Source: Viola odorata (lineage: Eukaryota > Streptophyta > Magnoliopsida > Malpighiales > Violaceae). Taken from it: a stretch of DNA of 64,000 nucleotides. Location of the stretch: NCBI GenBank assembly GCA_963691705.1, contig OY829538.1:20548443-20612442 (forward strand), in the 5' to 3' direction. Below are positions 1-11,719 of this stretch, one piece after another. Below the pieces are notes generated by a model. It was not told the origin of the DNA. It saw only the letters and a program-made list of their open reading frames with translations, and ran no database searches. Each line of letters opens with the position of its first letter. Position 1 is the first letter of the stretch. The position numbers were made by a program, and so were the translations under genes.

Positions 1-2
1 TG

Positions 3-593
3 AAATTAGAAGCTCACGAGTCCTTAAAGAAGCAAAACATAAGCCCCTTTCAATGCTGCCTAAGTAACAGTAGTTCATCCGAATACTCATCCTTAGGTCT
101 AGGGAAGAGTCGACGCTACCCAAATAAAAAGAAGTCTTCTCCTTCCATTTCCTTAGAGCACAAGCCGAACCAAGCACACCATGAAGAATTCACTCCCCAA
201 AAACCACCTACACTTCCTCAATATTTTGAACCGAATTTTCCATTTGTAAAATGTGAATTGATTGAAAAGAGTATGGATGAAAACTTTGAAATTATGAGTA
301 AAAAATGCAAGGTTGAAAATGAGAGAAAAGAGTATGGAGAGAAGAAAGTAAGAGATGAGGAAAACACATGACATGAAAATAACAAGTATGCCATTGAGAG
401 CGAGATTAAAGAGGGTAAGATTGAGCGAGAGAAAGGCGAGAATGATGAGGAAAAGACACAGCATGAAAAGAGTAAGCGTGCCATTGAGAGTGAGTGCAAC
501 CAAACCCTTCGGAATGAGTCGGGTGAACACGTTGAGCTAAATGTATTTCAAGTTTTTGACAACCAGTTGTTTGAGCTTGTAAATGAGATATAA
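3..593 (+). pseudogene. Gag-tail-like Ser/Lys/Glu-rich ORF of element V
   Basis: A frame without its own start enters from the left and stays open to a TGA at 369-371, then to TAA at 591-593. The first part is Ser/Pro/Lys-rich; the second is a charged stretch with repeated His-Glu-Lys-Ser motifs, similar in texture to the charged linker of the X ORF (HEKSEH repeats). The TGA falls in a repeat whose third copy reads ACACGACATG where this one reads ACATGACATG, so a C-to-T change at a CpG probably made it. No catalytic domain is visible. Probably the tail of a gag-derived protein of a non-autonomous element; function unknown. Confidence 0.45.
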
Positions 594-664
594 CAAGAGT
601 GTAGGCGAGAGAAGAAAGTAAGCGGCGAGGCAATACACGACATGAAAAGAACAAGTATGCCATT
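365..664 (+). repeat. Three spaced copies of a ~33-bp coding repeat
   Basis: The unit ACAC..CATGAAAA..AGTA..CCATTGAG recurs at 365-397, 457-489 and 632-664. The first two copies encode the charged His-Glu-(Lys/Asn) repeats of the V ORF; the third lies past its stop. X carries a protein repeat of the same character on the opposite strand, so this looks like internal duplication of a charged linker. Confidence 0.6.
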
Positions 665-1719
665 GAGGGAGAATAAATTGGGTGAGAAACGAGCGAGGAA
701 TTTGAGCTAGTGAGATGTGAGCAACATGAGTGTACTACACTCACTCTTATTCCTAACGTTTCTCCTCTACCCACTCTATTTGCTTTGTTCAGGAACAAAG
801 TTGAAGATGTGCTCCCGAATGAGGTACCAATGACACCGCTCCTATGATGCCTTAGAGCTCTTACACAAGGGTTCTCATGCGAGGAAAGACTTGAGGTAAA
901 TCCTCCAAATCAACCCGATCCCACGCAAGGGGCTACCCTTTTGTTCACCGACACTTCGCTTCAATAGCATGTACCGAATTCCTCTTTAAATGCTGAAATA
1001 TTTGAGGATGCTCCTTTCAATCATCTTTATTCACATAATGCGAATTTATATGACATTTATTTAGCATGTGATAAATAACCGTCCTTACATCTCATTGAGC
1101 ATAACACTTGTCGATTTGAGCATGAAAAATACTTGTGTGAAAACATTTTAGTAAGTGTTAAAACTCCTCAATTACATTTCATCAAGTATGATCCTTTGTT
1201 GTTCAGGCATGATGAGTTTTGCATTTTTAAGTGTGGCATACATAAATTGCTTATGTGTGATATGTGCTTGAAAAAATTGACTGTTTTGTGTGGTTTTATT
1301 GAGCAAAATTTTAGACTGAATTTCTTTAGAATAAATAGGTTTAGATGTTATGAAAATTTATATATATTTTTTTAGGCAATTGTCTAGCATTTTTAAATGC
1401 GTTTTGTGTGTTTGCGAGGCTCAATTTTCATGGATAATTATTGTGATCCGATTTGTGAAAATGATTTATTATACATTTTGTTCTATAACTTCTGATGACA
1501 TCCGCATTTTACATGGAATTCTAAGAAGCAATATGCATGAATGTAAAATTGATGTGATTAATCGAGAAGACGAGCCTCCTTTGGGTAAACATATGAATAT
1601 GCATGCGCGCTTGCGCCTCTTTGGTGTCTCACCTTTATCTTTGAGTGTGTTTAAGTATGTAGGTGTTGGAGATGAGGAGATTGAGGTTATGGATTCGAGG
1701 ATGAATCCTTTCGAAGGAG
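594..1719 (+). other. Decayed coding region and polypurine tract of element V
   Basis: AT-rich sequence with short open frames. The best stretch (about 1079-1375) is Cys/His-rich with a C-x3-C-x7-C-x2-C pattern (CIFKC...CDMC), zinc-site-like but not a family I know. A later frame (about 1550-1740) reads into the polypurine tract with the motif DSRMNPFEG, matching the end of B pol. The rest has no recognisable content. I would not annotate a working gene here. Confidence 0.4.
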
Positions 1720-1965
1720 CAGGAGATAATGTGATCACGGGTGCACCAATCTTAGACTCACCGTCGCGAGGACCAATCATCCGGAGCATGACCTATCGGG
1801 AGGCATTCGACCCTATCGGGAGAGGTCTATCGGGAGACATAGGACATCTATCGGGAGACATAGGCAAGATTTGTACCTCCCGTGCCACCCCCAAGTCATC
1901 GAGAATATATCAGGAAACGTTCAAGTTATCAGGAGCCTATCGGGAGATATAGGCGAGGGCAACAC
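1720..1965 (+). repeat. Element V LTR fragment with CTATCGGGAG repeats
   Basis: Begins TGTGATCACG directly after the purine tract and is cut off by the B1 LTR. CTATCGGGAG occurs five times, at 1793 (ending GG), 1813, 1827, 1848 and 1937. Three copies continue as CTATCGGGAGAYATAGG, so each can fold into a short hairpin (CTAT/ATAG stem; GCCTAT/ATAGGC in the last). Confidence 0.45.
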
Positions 1966-2881
1966 TGATGTGATTCCTCGCACAAACCCTAATTTTGCGC
2001 ATGCGCACGAGGTGCCATTGTCGCCCATTGGACCGATGATGTGCGCTCGAGGAAAGAAGCTGCAAGCGAGGCTCTCACAGCTGATCCACAAGGAGCTGAA
2101 GTGCGAGGCACTCATCGAGGAGGCTATGCTGCTCATGGCCACGCGTAGCGCGCCCGAGAGCGCCCACGAGTTTGACCACCGAGCCATCTTCGACACAGAA
2201 GAATTTCCACGAGCCTTCAATGAAGTACAAGACAATATGGGATGTCAAGAAGATGTTGGTTGAGTTTCGGCCCAAACGCACAAGGTATTTGCGAGATGGC
2301 CTAAGTCAAACTCCCATTGCGCAAGGAGTGCGCCCACGACTTGCGATTTAGACCATCGGCCCAATTCTTATTCAAGCTGTGCGTTTAGCTATTTTATTTA
2401 TTGTATAACTCTTAGATATATTATTTAAGTAGTTTATTTATTTATTTAGTTTAGAGTTCGAGTAGAATTAAAATACACTTGTAAGTTCTATCTCGTCTAG
2501 GAGTAGGATTGGCGCATGCCTATATAAGGCGCGCAAAGACATATTGTAAATTTGGCTTCTTTTTTATAATAAAAAACACAAGAGTGTTTCTCTAAAATTG
2601 TTCATGTGTGAACCTTGGTTCTATTTGAGACCGAACTCTCGAATAACTTTCAAGTAAAGTCCAAAAGTTCAACCTATTGATCGTTCACCTTAGTTTGTTA
2701 TTTGCAAGTCGAGTAGAGGGTTAGGGATTCGACTCAAGAACCTCAATTGTTTGGCTTAGTTTGCCAAGCACAGGTTGCTAGGAGGGTTAAGCATTCAAGG
2801 GAGTTACTTTTTCCGCATTGAAAATCCAAGCCTCGAACTAGATCGTCGTCAAGCGCATCGTAGTGAGCTGGGATCGCATCA
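1966..2881 (+). repeat. Element B1 5' LTR
   Basis: Starts TGATGTGATTCCTCGC and ends GGGATCGCATCA, immediately followed by the primer site GTTGGTAGCAGAGC. It matches the LTR at 31565-32385 along most of its length but has about 120 bp near the 3' end that the other lacks (around 2710-2830), and lacks about 33 bp present there. TATATAAGG lies at 2521-2529 and AATAAA about 45 bp further on. The first ~300 bases continue an open frame that in the downstream LTR is the C-terminal extension of pol. Confidence 0.85.
2521..2529 (+). promoter_or_regulatory. TATA box of B1 5' LTR
   Basis: TATATAAGG in the second half of the LTR, matched at 32150-32158 in the shared LTR, and followed by an AATAAA-containing A-rich stretch. 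This is the usual U3/R arrangement. Confidence 0.6.
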
Positions 2882-2895
2882 GTTGGTAGCAGAGC
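2882..2895 (+). promoter_or_regulatory. Primer-binding site of B1
   Basis: GTTGGTAGCAGAGC begins directly at the LTR end. It resembles the plant initiator-Met-tRNA site (TGGTATCAGAGC) with small differences. The same site follows the shared LTR at 32386 and, on the minus strand, the X 5' LTRs. Confidence 0.65.
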
Positions 2896-3720
2896 AAAGG
2901 TTTTTTGGTTTTGTAACTATCCAATCAATCCTTACTGTTTTCTATTTTTGTTTTCAATTGTAGAGATTGATTCTTCTTCTACCCGATCTAAAATCAATCT
3001 CCTCGCGTCCCGTGTGTTAGTTATTTGTGTGCCGAGTCGATGTAGAGTTCTAGATCTAGTTTTGTGTCTTTGTGTTTTTCTTGTTATCAAATCATAATTG
3101 TGATTTGTCTGTCTTCAATTTTGTCCAAAAAAGAGTCGAAATACCAAAAAGAGTCGCCCCTTTAATTGTTATCTTCTTTCGTTTATAAAACAAAAGTAAA
3201 AAAAAATAAAATTGCAGAACTAAAAACAAAAATCAAAATACTAGAGAGAATCCCAGACTCATTACAAAAAGAATCATTCAACTTGGTGGTCGGAGTTGAA
3301 AGATATCGAGTTTAAAAGGCACAAACACTTATTTCACAAAACCGCACAATACACACATTCACGATTTTGTGAAAATACTTGAGTCCTTTCGAGTCTATTG
3401 AGCTTTACTTGATTCCTAATACTTCACTTCTATTCTAGTAAGGTACTTATTTAGTTGATTCATTTTTGCGACTACTCAATTATGTTATATCAAAATTATT
3501 TCAGAGCAAGTTATCTTTGCGAGTCTTATTGGAAGTGTTTCTTTGAAATTCTTGAGTCAACTAACGTTTGCACAGGAACAATTGAAGATATTTGAGAGAT
3601 ATTTAGTGAGAATAATAGAGATTTAAAATACGAGAGTGAACACGTAAAGGAGAGGTAGGAAATTTTCTAGGACAATTTTACGTTTTGTTTGTTCCATGTT
3701 GTAAATTTCATGAATTTAGG
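2896..3720 (+). other. Untranslated leader of B1
   Basis: AT-rich leader between primer site and gag ATG. It is near-identical to 32400-33221 in B2. Its first ~300 bases also align with the leader of X read on the minus strand (same run of GATTGATTCTTCTTCT, GCGTCCC, TGTGTTAGTT and AAAAAGAGTC blocks). No gene seen. Confidence 0.6.
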
Positions 3721-4139
3721 ATGGCAGAGAATGTTGGTGAGAGACAGCCAGAGCTACTTACATTAATAAGAGAGATGCGCATAGAACTGGGCCAAATAAA
3801 CAAATAGAAGGCGACAATCACAGAGCAATTGAATCGCCAAGGAGAAGTACCAAGAGTTGACGCCCCACCCACACGAGGGATACAAAACCCTAATCCTATG
3901 GTTGATGATCCGCCCAATGGTCATGTAGAGGATACAGAAGATAAGGGAGATGATTTCCCAAGATGCGAGTGTAGACCATTAGGCGCTGGTGCTCTTCAAG
4001 GACACGTCCTTGCACATGTACCCCTATTACGCATGGCGAGGCGCGGACGCCCGTTGCAACAAGACAGAGATGTGGAGCCCGAGGAGGATGAAGGATACAT
4101 CCACGCTAGGGATGGGAGACAAAGAGATAGTCAGCCTAG
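3721..4139 (+). pseudogene. gag: B1 gag, N-terminal part (interrupted by X1)
   Basis: ATG at 3721 opens MAENVGERQPELL, followed by a charged, Pro-rich region ending at the X1 insertion. A TAG at 3805-3807 breaks the frame where B2 has TGG; B2 instead has a TAG at 33246-33248 where B1 has CAG, so the two copies broke independently. The frame resumes after X1 at 27925 with the gag core. I call it gag from its place after the leader and from the core that follows; the N-terminal part alone has no diagnostic motif. Confidence 0.6.
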
Positions 4140-5454
4140 TTATACGATCCTAGTTGCCTAGGGTTCGTAACGAGTGCCTTTTTGATCTAGTTCGAAGGAT
4201 TGGATTTTGACTGCGAAATGAATAACTCTCTTGAGTGCTTAAACCTCCAAACAGACCTACGTTAGGCAACCCAATCTAAGAAATTAAGATTCTTGAATCG
4301 AGTTCTAGACCTAGTAAGAGACCTGCCTTAGTCAACCTAGGTGAAACGAATCAATGGGGTTTGAACTCTCGGTCTTTTACTTGCAGATCGACATAAGCAT
4401 TCGGACTTAAGAAGTTACAAGGCTCACACGTGAACAATTGATAAAATCCTCTCTTAATTTAATTGATAAATAACTTGTTTTACAATGAGCACAAAAGGCT
4501 TTATATATAGGCAAATTGCCTAGTACTAGTTTAACTATAATTATAAGTTCTAATATGAGTAGGAATAGAATTCCTATCTAATAAATAACTCTAATAACTA
4601 AATAAACTAAATAATAAATACTTAATTAATTTCCAGAAGCTTCAGAATCAAAGACGCATGAATGGGCTCCAAGATGGGCCGCTTCCTCCAAGTCGGGCTT
4701 AGCCACGCATTCACACTATGTGCTAAAATGTCCACTGACCTTAACTTTTGATTTGCTCGTCTGATTGGGCTGAAGGTGGTCCCAATCAAAATCTAACACC
4801 CAAAAATAGTAGGAGGGTGATCCTCATCCTGGTCCGGGCCTGACTGGTCCAAAGAATGGTCGTTGGCATTGACGAACGCATTTTGAAGTCCTTATCTGCG
4901 TAGGATTGTTGTCAGCGAAAATGTCTCTTCTAATAACTCGCAAACGACTCGTGTGCTTGAGATAAAAGTTTGTCATAATAGAGACAACATCCTAAGGTTT
5001 CAGAAACATGGTCGATCGCATGATTCTAACTTTTGTACCTCCGCCTGGGTTCGGACAAAGTTGTCTATTGCGTCTGCCCCTAGAACTCCTACGTGCGAGA
5101 ATGTCATCTCGAACCTTCTTGAGATCTACTCATCCAAATGCTCTAAAACTTGAACACATCCTTCCTAAGACTCCAATCAGTCTTGTATATGTGCGGGATC
5201 TCTGATTGAAGCCTCGCTTCCTTGATTTGGCTCGTGTGCATATGAAGGTGTGTGATAGGCGCTTCCAAGCTACCTTCCATGTCATCCTTCGCCTGAAGGC
5301 TTGCCCTAGCAGCTTCTCTTGCCTTGTCTCCATGTCCAGAGGTTATATTAGCCTCACTGGTTGCTCCATGACATCTTTGGCTCGAATTCTTGGATCGATT
5401 AGCCTTGGCCGCAAGGCGTGTGATGGGGCTAGTCACGGGGCTAAGATCGTATCA
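4140..5454 (-). repeat. Element X1 3' LTR
   Basis: 1315 bp, minus orientation, ending CTAAGATCGTATCA next to the reversed purine tract at 5455. Matches 46628-47942 at the same length, and the split LTR 8219-8468/26843-27924. The left end is mutated (TTATACG for TGATACG). A TATATATA box lies at 4502-4509. Confidence 0.85.
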
Positions 5455-5953
5455 TTCCCTCCCCATTCGAAAAGATTCACCCTCGAATCTGCATCTAGAC
5501 CTGCACCACAATACCTTATGTTATTAATATCAAAGTAAGCACAAATAGAACTATACCAACCTTGTAAAGTAAGCACAATATGACAATGCATCGGGTAAGA
5601 CCATCGCCCCAAGCGATCTTCTTCACTTGAACTTGGTTTGGGAACCGTCTCCGATGTAAGCGCTACCAGACCCAAGCTCCTATTTTGAAGGATCCACTCA
5701 TCCTTCCATGGTTTCTCAAAGTTGCCATCTTGACACTCAATCGCGGACCATAGCGCTTGGCTTGTCCATGGGCTATCCGCATTACTTCGAACCCTTTACT
5801 ACTACTTATACTAAACAATATACTCAAAGACAGCAATATTAAACCGAATAATGTTATATGAATGAAACCATATATGAGTTTAAGCAATAATGCAAAAATA
5901 ATCGCATGTACCGAAAGGAAGTAAGTAAATAAAATAAATTGAAAGCATTGCTT
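5455..5953 (-). other. X1 polypurine tract and 3' untranslated region
   Basis: Read on the minus strand the first bases are a purine tract (CGAATGGGGAGGGAA) directly before the 3' LTR, preceded by a GATTCGAGG block shared with B and V. The remainder matches 47943-48456 in X2. No gene seen. Confidence 0.6.
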
Positions 5954-7312
5954 TCATGTAAACTCATACTTACAAACCGAAACATGCCATGAGGACTCAA
6001 GTGTCCATTGCTCCACATTGCTTGAAACTCCGAATTGTGGTTGACAAGATGTCTCTAGTAGCATCTTCGTGCTCGGTCTCCTCCACAATTCCATTCGTGA
6101 GTCGCTAAGTGACTCCCCCCTATGATTACTAACAATACTCAAAGGAATAACATGTGAAAGTATAACATCCTTAAATAATATATTAGTAATAGATGTACCC
6201 CAATGATGTATTAAACCATCTAACACATCAAGCTCATCAAAATTTCACAAAAGATTATGCGACCTATATAAGCGATTTCACTTGAATAGGCTTCCCTCAA
6301 GTCCAGTCGACTTAACCACAATTTTATCATAAATTTCACACATGGCAGAATGATTATATAAAATAAATTCATGTGAAGATTTAATTAAATTTGTGTTAGG
6401 GAAAAGGTTGTACACATCTTTCGGCCTAGCTAACATACCAAACCGCTTGGGCTTTCGCAAGTAGTTTTCAAAGGTATATAACTTGGCCATTGGCTCTTGT
6501 ATATATTCATCATTAATTAAATTAATTTTAATACCAGTACTATTAAAATTAATGATGTTCATATACTCACACAAATCACTCCTTTGGAAAGAGAACCATA
6601 CCATACCCTTTCGGTTAGGGTTTGCCTAAATATGCACCACAGATGCACAAAGCTCTTTCCCTCTTCTTGGTGGTAAGGTAAGAGGCTTCTCCTCTGCCAA
6701 CAACCTTCTCTTGTTCTGATCATGAGAATAAACAACAAAAGTAAAGTAAACAAACGGATTAGGGTTAGAAAGATCAAGGCATATTGGCCAAAAATTCAGC
6801 TTTTGGTAGCTTACGCCAAAACAGTTTTTGCTCACTTCTCTCCCTATGACATATTCATTCTCTCCTTTTGTATTCTTGCCAACTAACTCATGCTCTCTAT
6901 TTTCATGCGGCCTGTTTTGAATCTCATCTCTTATCCCATGCTTGCTCTTTTTATGGAGGCTGTTTTTCTTTTTATCTTCTTTCTCATGCTCGCTCTTTTC
7001 ATGGGAGCTATTTTTCTCTCTTATGCCCTCTTTCTTTTCACTCAACTCTCCCTTTTCACAAGTGCCATTATCATCTCATAACCCATGGTCTACTTTATAT
7101 GTGAGCTCCTCCACGAGACTAGCATAACGCTCGAACCAAGTCTTATCAACGACATCACTCTTTCCTATCTTGGCCGACTTAACCTCACCACTGTACTTAA
7201 TGATCAATCTATTATTGGGACATTGGCTCAAAGTGTGCCCTCGACCTATACATGTATGGAATAGAATATCTTGCATCCGCACACGAGTTGATAAAGGAAT
7301 ATCACTCGCCAA
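5954..7312 (-). pseudogene. X ORF (degenerate zinc knuckle plus unknown C-terminal domain), broken copy
   Basis: Same ORF as the intact one in X2 (48457-49908), kept in one frame but closed by in-frame stops. Two of them, in the last third, are CGA-to-TGA relative to X2; one is GGA-to-TGA after the zinc-knuckle region and one TCG-to-TAG. The knuckle reads HTC-x4-H-x4-C, with Phe where the first Cys should be, so it keeps more of the CCHC pattern than X2. The C-terminal ~290 residues match X2 closely by eye. No catalytic motif of a retrotransposon enzyme is present. Confidence 0.7.
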
Positions 7313-8218
7313 ACAGGTATTGGGGTCGTTCCTCTACTTGCGATCGTAACTGCATAGCCCTGGTGGCGGCCTATGCACATCATAACGCAATGATCCTCGC
7401 GCATCATAGTACTCATCATAGTACCTCTGTTGTGATCCTTACGCTTCATAGTGCCGTTCTTTAGTACTCTCACGTGTCTAATCTCATGTTTAATCTCTCT
7501 ATTACTCTCACAAATTCACTCACAATGTTCTTGCAATTTCTCACGAGCAAACGTCAATGACTCAAGAATTTCAAAGGAAAGCTTCCAAAAAGACGCTCAA
7601 AGACAACTAGCTTCAAAACAATTTTTGATGCTCAACAAGAAGTTTAGTTGCAAAGAGCAATCCACTAAATAATTGTTGGGCTGGAATAGAAGAGATTTTA
7701 TATAGGCAGAATCAAAGAAAGCTCAAAAATAGACTCAAAAGGACTTAACCAAATCGCAAATTGAAAATTGGTGTGTGTGCATTTTAGGGTTTTGAACTTG
7801 CAACCTCAATAACTTTCAACTCCGACCACCAAATTGAGTAATTTTTTTTGCAGTAGCTTCACAAAACTCTGTAGTGTTTGGTATTTTGTTTTTCGTTCTG
7901 TTTGGAATTTTATTTTTTTGACTCTTTTGTGACTCTTCGAACGAAACTAAATAACAAATAAATAAAAGACTTTTTTTGGTATTTTTGACTTTTTTTGGAC
8001 AGAAAGTAAAGACACAAATCGCAACTACTATTTGTTACACAAAACGCAACTTGATCTAGAACCCTAGATCGAGTCGACACAACAAAACAAACTAACACAA
8101 CGGGGCGCAAGGAAATTGATTATAGATCGGGAAGAAGAAGAATCAACGTCAACAAAGAAAATGAAATAATTAAAGGGATAGATACCAAACCTTGAACAGC
8201 TTGAGCTACGCTACCAAC
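7313..8218 (-). other. X1 leader, gag remnant and primer-binding site
   Basis: Includes a short remnant rich in Tyr/Asp (around 7380-7430, minus) resembling the basic linker of gag, then an AT-rich leader homologous to the B leader. Just inside the 5' LTR (about 8202-8218) the minus strand reads GTTGGTAGCGTAGCTC, a primer site like that of B. The gag core is missing here, as in X2. Confidence 0.55.
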
Positions 8219-8468
8219 TAATACGATCCTAGTTGCCTAGGGTTCGTAACGAGTACCTTTAAGATCTAATTTGAAGGATTGAATTTTGACTGTGGGATGA
8301 ATAACTCTCTTAAGTGCTTAAACCTCCTAATAGACCTGCGTTAGGAAACCCAAGATAAACAATTGAGGTTCTTGAATCGAGTTCTAGACCTAGTAAGAGA
8401 CCTGCCTTACTCAACCTAGGTGAAATGAATCAATGGGATTTGAACTCTCAGTCTTTTACTTGCAGATC
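8219..8468 (-). repeat. X1 5' LTR, terminal fragment left of W
   Basis: Begins TAATACGATCCTAG, the LTR edge next to the primer site, and is cut at 8468 by W. It continues at 26843 after W; AGATC occurs on both sides (8464-8468 and 26843-26847) as the W target duplication. Confidence 0.85.
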
Positions 8469-9035
8469 TATCACACCCCAAACTAGAGCGTGTGACCGAC
8501 ATGATAGTTCGAATGAATTCCTGTATTCATCTCGGACTCTCACCCACCTAACTTAACTCTTTATCAAGCTCTTTTGCAAAAATTACACATGGTTCATAAA
8601 GACAAACTCAAGATTTACTTCCGTTGACTTCCCATTAATATTACAGCAACACACAATCACTTATGTATTTACTACAATAAGTAACAGTACAAACATATGC
8701 AACCTGAAGAGTACTCCTTAGATCTGCCAACCAGGACTCACGACTGTCTGCCACTAACTGAAAAATGGTTTATAAGAGAGGGTGAGTTACCACAACTTAG
8801 TGAATGCATAATACAAGATATAAACAGGCATGTACAAACAATCACTGTATATAATATAATATATTATGATATAATATAGTATAATTATATCAATATCCAG
8901 ATATTAGAATTCATATACACATCAAAATACAATTAAACTATCAGATTCGTACATTCATCATAATGCAGTTAAGCTATCAAACACAAATAACCCATATTCA
9001 ACTCCCTTTAACTATCAAAGCTCAATAAGCCATGT

Positions 9036-9329
9036 TCAGACCGTGAAATTCACGTGCCAGCACCACAATCCCTGCTGACTAGGATATCATATTCAACCGT
9101 GATCCCATCATGTGCCAACACCATTGTCCCTGTCGGCTAGGACATTAAATAAGACAGTGATCCCATCATGTGCCAGCACCACTGTCCATGTCGGCTAGGA
9201 CATATGAAATTCTCAACAGACCGAAGTGCTTGCCAAGCCACTTCGTGCTACCGCCATAAACTCCGGCTAGCTAAGGTATAATAGACCATGTGCACATGTG
9301 CTAACACCGCCCCTGTTAGCTAGGGTCAT
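9036..9329. repeat. Imperfect tandem repeats in W LTR
   Basis: Units of roughly 60-70 bp containing CGTGATCCCATCATGTGCCA, then CACCA..GTCCCTGTCGGCTAGGACAT, occur about four times, the later ones more diverged. The same array is in the other LTR (about 25400-25690), so it predates insertion. Confidence 0.65.
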
Positions 9330-9417
9330 AACAAAAATAATACACCACATCTTTCATCACCAAATACTATCACCACGTCTATTCACGAGTATGATACAAT
9401 ACACACATTCATAACAT

Positions 9418-9534
9418 AATTCATAAATATACCATCCATCATCACCAATTACTTCCACCATGTCTATTCACAACCATTATACAATACACAATCATATTCA
9501 TAATTCATAAATATACCATCCATCATCACCAATT
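9418..9534. repeat. Direct duplication in W LTR
   Basis: The block ATTCATAAATATACCATCCA followed by TCATCACCAATTACT occurs twice about 80 bp apart; the intervening TGTCTATTCACAACC also resembles sequence just upstream. Present in the other W LTR too. Confidence 0.55.
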
Positions 9535-10639
9535 ACTACCATCATATTACCATATATAAATCATCACATAACTCATACGAACAACTAACATGCTATACTA
9601 CCATGCAGTTTATACATTATATTATCCAATCACCGTTTGTATATCCAGTAAAAGTCAGAATAACTTCACATGGCAAGCTTACTCCAAAACAGATGAGGTC
9701 ACCAGCTTCTCACCTAAACCTATAATTAAATAGCACGTCGATTAATTACATAATAATTAAATGAATAACTAAATTATTATAATTCCCAAAACTGGTCCTG
9801 ACATAAGGACCAATTTGTAACTTCTAAAACATTTAGGACTAAACTTCACCATCTCCATAACTCAAGGGACAAAATTTTAAATAATTTTCTTCAATTCTTT
9901 TCCAGAATTTTCAGAACATTTAACACCTGCAGAATTCACTTATGCAGCCACCCAGTTTATCGTACTTATAAAATTTATTCTTCTAACCACTATAATACTA
10001 TTATCATACTTTAATTAAATTGAAAGACCCAAATGAACCATAATTACCATAACTAGAGTTTTAAGAAAAGAACTTATAGATCCACTCACAACAATCAACA
10101 CACATGGTGAATTCTTCCCTTGGCAGAAGCTACATATACCAATTTATAAATTTCTATTCAATTTCCATGACACCCATACATCAATTTGATAAAGTGATGA
10201 AGTTTAGCTACTAATAATAAAACTAACCTCAAAATCACCCAACAAATTACCCTCTTCTTCTCCCCTACTCTCTTCCGATCGCTCCCTCTCTATTTTCTTT
10301 TCTTTCTTTTATTTCCCATCTTCTCTCTTTAGCCGTTCTCGCTTTCTTTTCCTTTCTTTTTGTTTCTTATCTTGTTTCTTTCTTTTCCCGTCCCTATTCC
10401 CTAATCCTTATCCCATTTTTTTCATTCTTATGCTTCCCTCTTCCCTTATCTCAACTTTCTATTTATTTATTATTTTAATTCTATTTTTTTTATGGGAAGC
10501 AATTAGTTTACATAGCAACTAAATAAATAAATAAAATTCTGCTAATGTGTAAAGACAAATTTCTAACTCTTTTCTAATTTAACCAGTACTCATCAAACTA
10601 ATCAAAATAACTCTAAGTCACAATTTTTGGTGTCGTACA

Positions 10640-11689
10640 TTCTACCCACCTTAAGAAATTCGGTCCCCGAATTTAAAATATCCTTACCGCCTTCTTGGAA
10701 GAGGTTCGCATCTCATTATTACAACTTAGTCTAGCCCAACATTATACATCAAATACAGCATAACCCAAATAACTCACATACATAATATAATACATCCCTA
10801 AAGAAATCAGGAAGTGACTCCACCAACAAACTAACAACCAGGAGAACAGGAGATTGAAATATGCACTACAGTACATTGTGCACAAACACAACAAACCTTT
10901 TATCTTATTCAACAAGAATAAGAAAACTCCAAAACAAATGCAAATCCAACAACACTACTTCAATAAATCAGTCCTAAAAGAGTGGATACATTTAAGTCAT
11001 GCCATGATAGCATCAAATCAAGTAAACTAAGAATCCAACCTATACACGCAACACACAAAGTGAAGTAGTATTTTCCACACCCTAACAATGCACTAACTTA
11101 TCCACCACAGCATGGAATAATAGGTCTAGAGCATCAGGTTTAACTAACCAGTTTTCTCACCAGTAGCATATACCAATTTCCAGCATCCTATGATGGTCCT
11201 CTTTCGCCCATACTACACCAAAATAACCTGAAAATTGCTTCACAATTTTGCAAGTCCATGTGGAGAACGAAAAGCTAATCAACATAGATCTAAGACCAGC
11301 AATTCACAATGGAGTCTCAATCATGTGGAACAGAAGGGACTATATACTAAAACTGCAAGCCACTAACACAACACCAAGGTCCAACGAAATAAAGCGGTAA
11401 CATAAATTAGGGAAGTTTACTAAATAAAAATTTACAGAAACCAAAATTACTATTGCTGCACCATACCCAATCACAAGAATACCATTTGGTCTAATAGGAG
11501 GAACCACTTTATAGCTGCCATAATTAACATTAGGAACAACAACCCCAACTTTTCTATAGAACAAACAAGAATAGCAGAAGCGAACCAAACCAAACCAAAG
11601 AAGGATAAATAGAGCCAATTCTATAAACATAAGATGCACCAACAAGAAGCACACATCACAAAAGAAGTAAGTAGGCTTCGCTACCATTC
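10640..11689 (-). other. Interior of element W, no coding capacity
   Basis: About 1.05 kb between the LTRs. Edges look like a polypurine tract (10640-10670, reversed) and a primer site (about 11672-11688, reversed). The one longer frame (131 codons, minus, 11340-11735) is hydrophobic, runs into the LTR and matches no family I know; I treat it as chance. Nothing else seen. Confidence 0.6.
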
Positions 11690-11719
11690 TAGCACACCCC
11701 AAACTAGAGCGTGTGACCG
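11690..11719 (-). repeat. W 5' LTR, fragment left of Athila
   Basis: TAGCACACCCCAAACTAGAG matches the start of the other W LTR at 8469. It is cut after GACCG (11715-11719), which recurs at 24855-24859 as the Y target duplication. Confidence 0.85.

Larger units (their letters stand above)
1..1965 (+). mobile_element. Element V: 3' part of a non-autonomous LTR retrotransposon
   Basis: Oldest layer of the nest, cut by the window edge on the left and by element B1 on the right. It holds a decayed Ser/Lys/Glu-rich ORF, then AT-rich decayed coding sequence. It ends in a purine-rich tract (about 1701-1718) like the polypurine tracts of B and X, followed by TGTGATCACG, which I take as the start of its LTR. 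The reading frame just before the tract resembles the end of the B integrase frame (DSRMNPFEG here, DSRTNPFEG in B). No RT, RNase H or integrase motif is visible. Orientation comes from the coding frame and the tract; the LTR boundary is an inference. Confidence 0.55.
8469..10639 (-). repeat. Element W 3' LTR
   Basis: 2171 bp; matches the combined 11690-11719 plus 24855-26842, which lacks about 180 bp around 9560-9740. It holds an AT microsatellite near 8840-8885, tandem repeats at 9036-9329, a duplicated block at 9418-9534 and a long pyrimidine-rich tract at about 10250-10450. No ORF of note. Confidence 0.8.

Noticed and set aside
1350..1952. 200-codon open frame ending in CTATCGGGAG repeats
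   Set aside because: It spans the V 3' end, purine tract and LTR; only a short part resembles pol. Treated as decayed sequence plus LTR read-through.
9036..9329. Possible CRISPR-like or satellite array in W
   Set aside because: Too few, unequal units and present in both LTRs; an internal LTR repeat in a plant genome.
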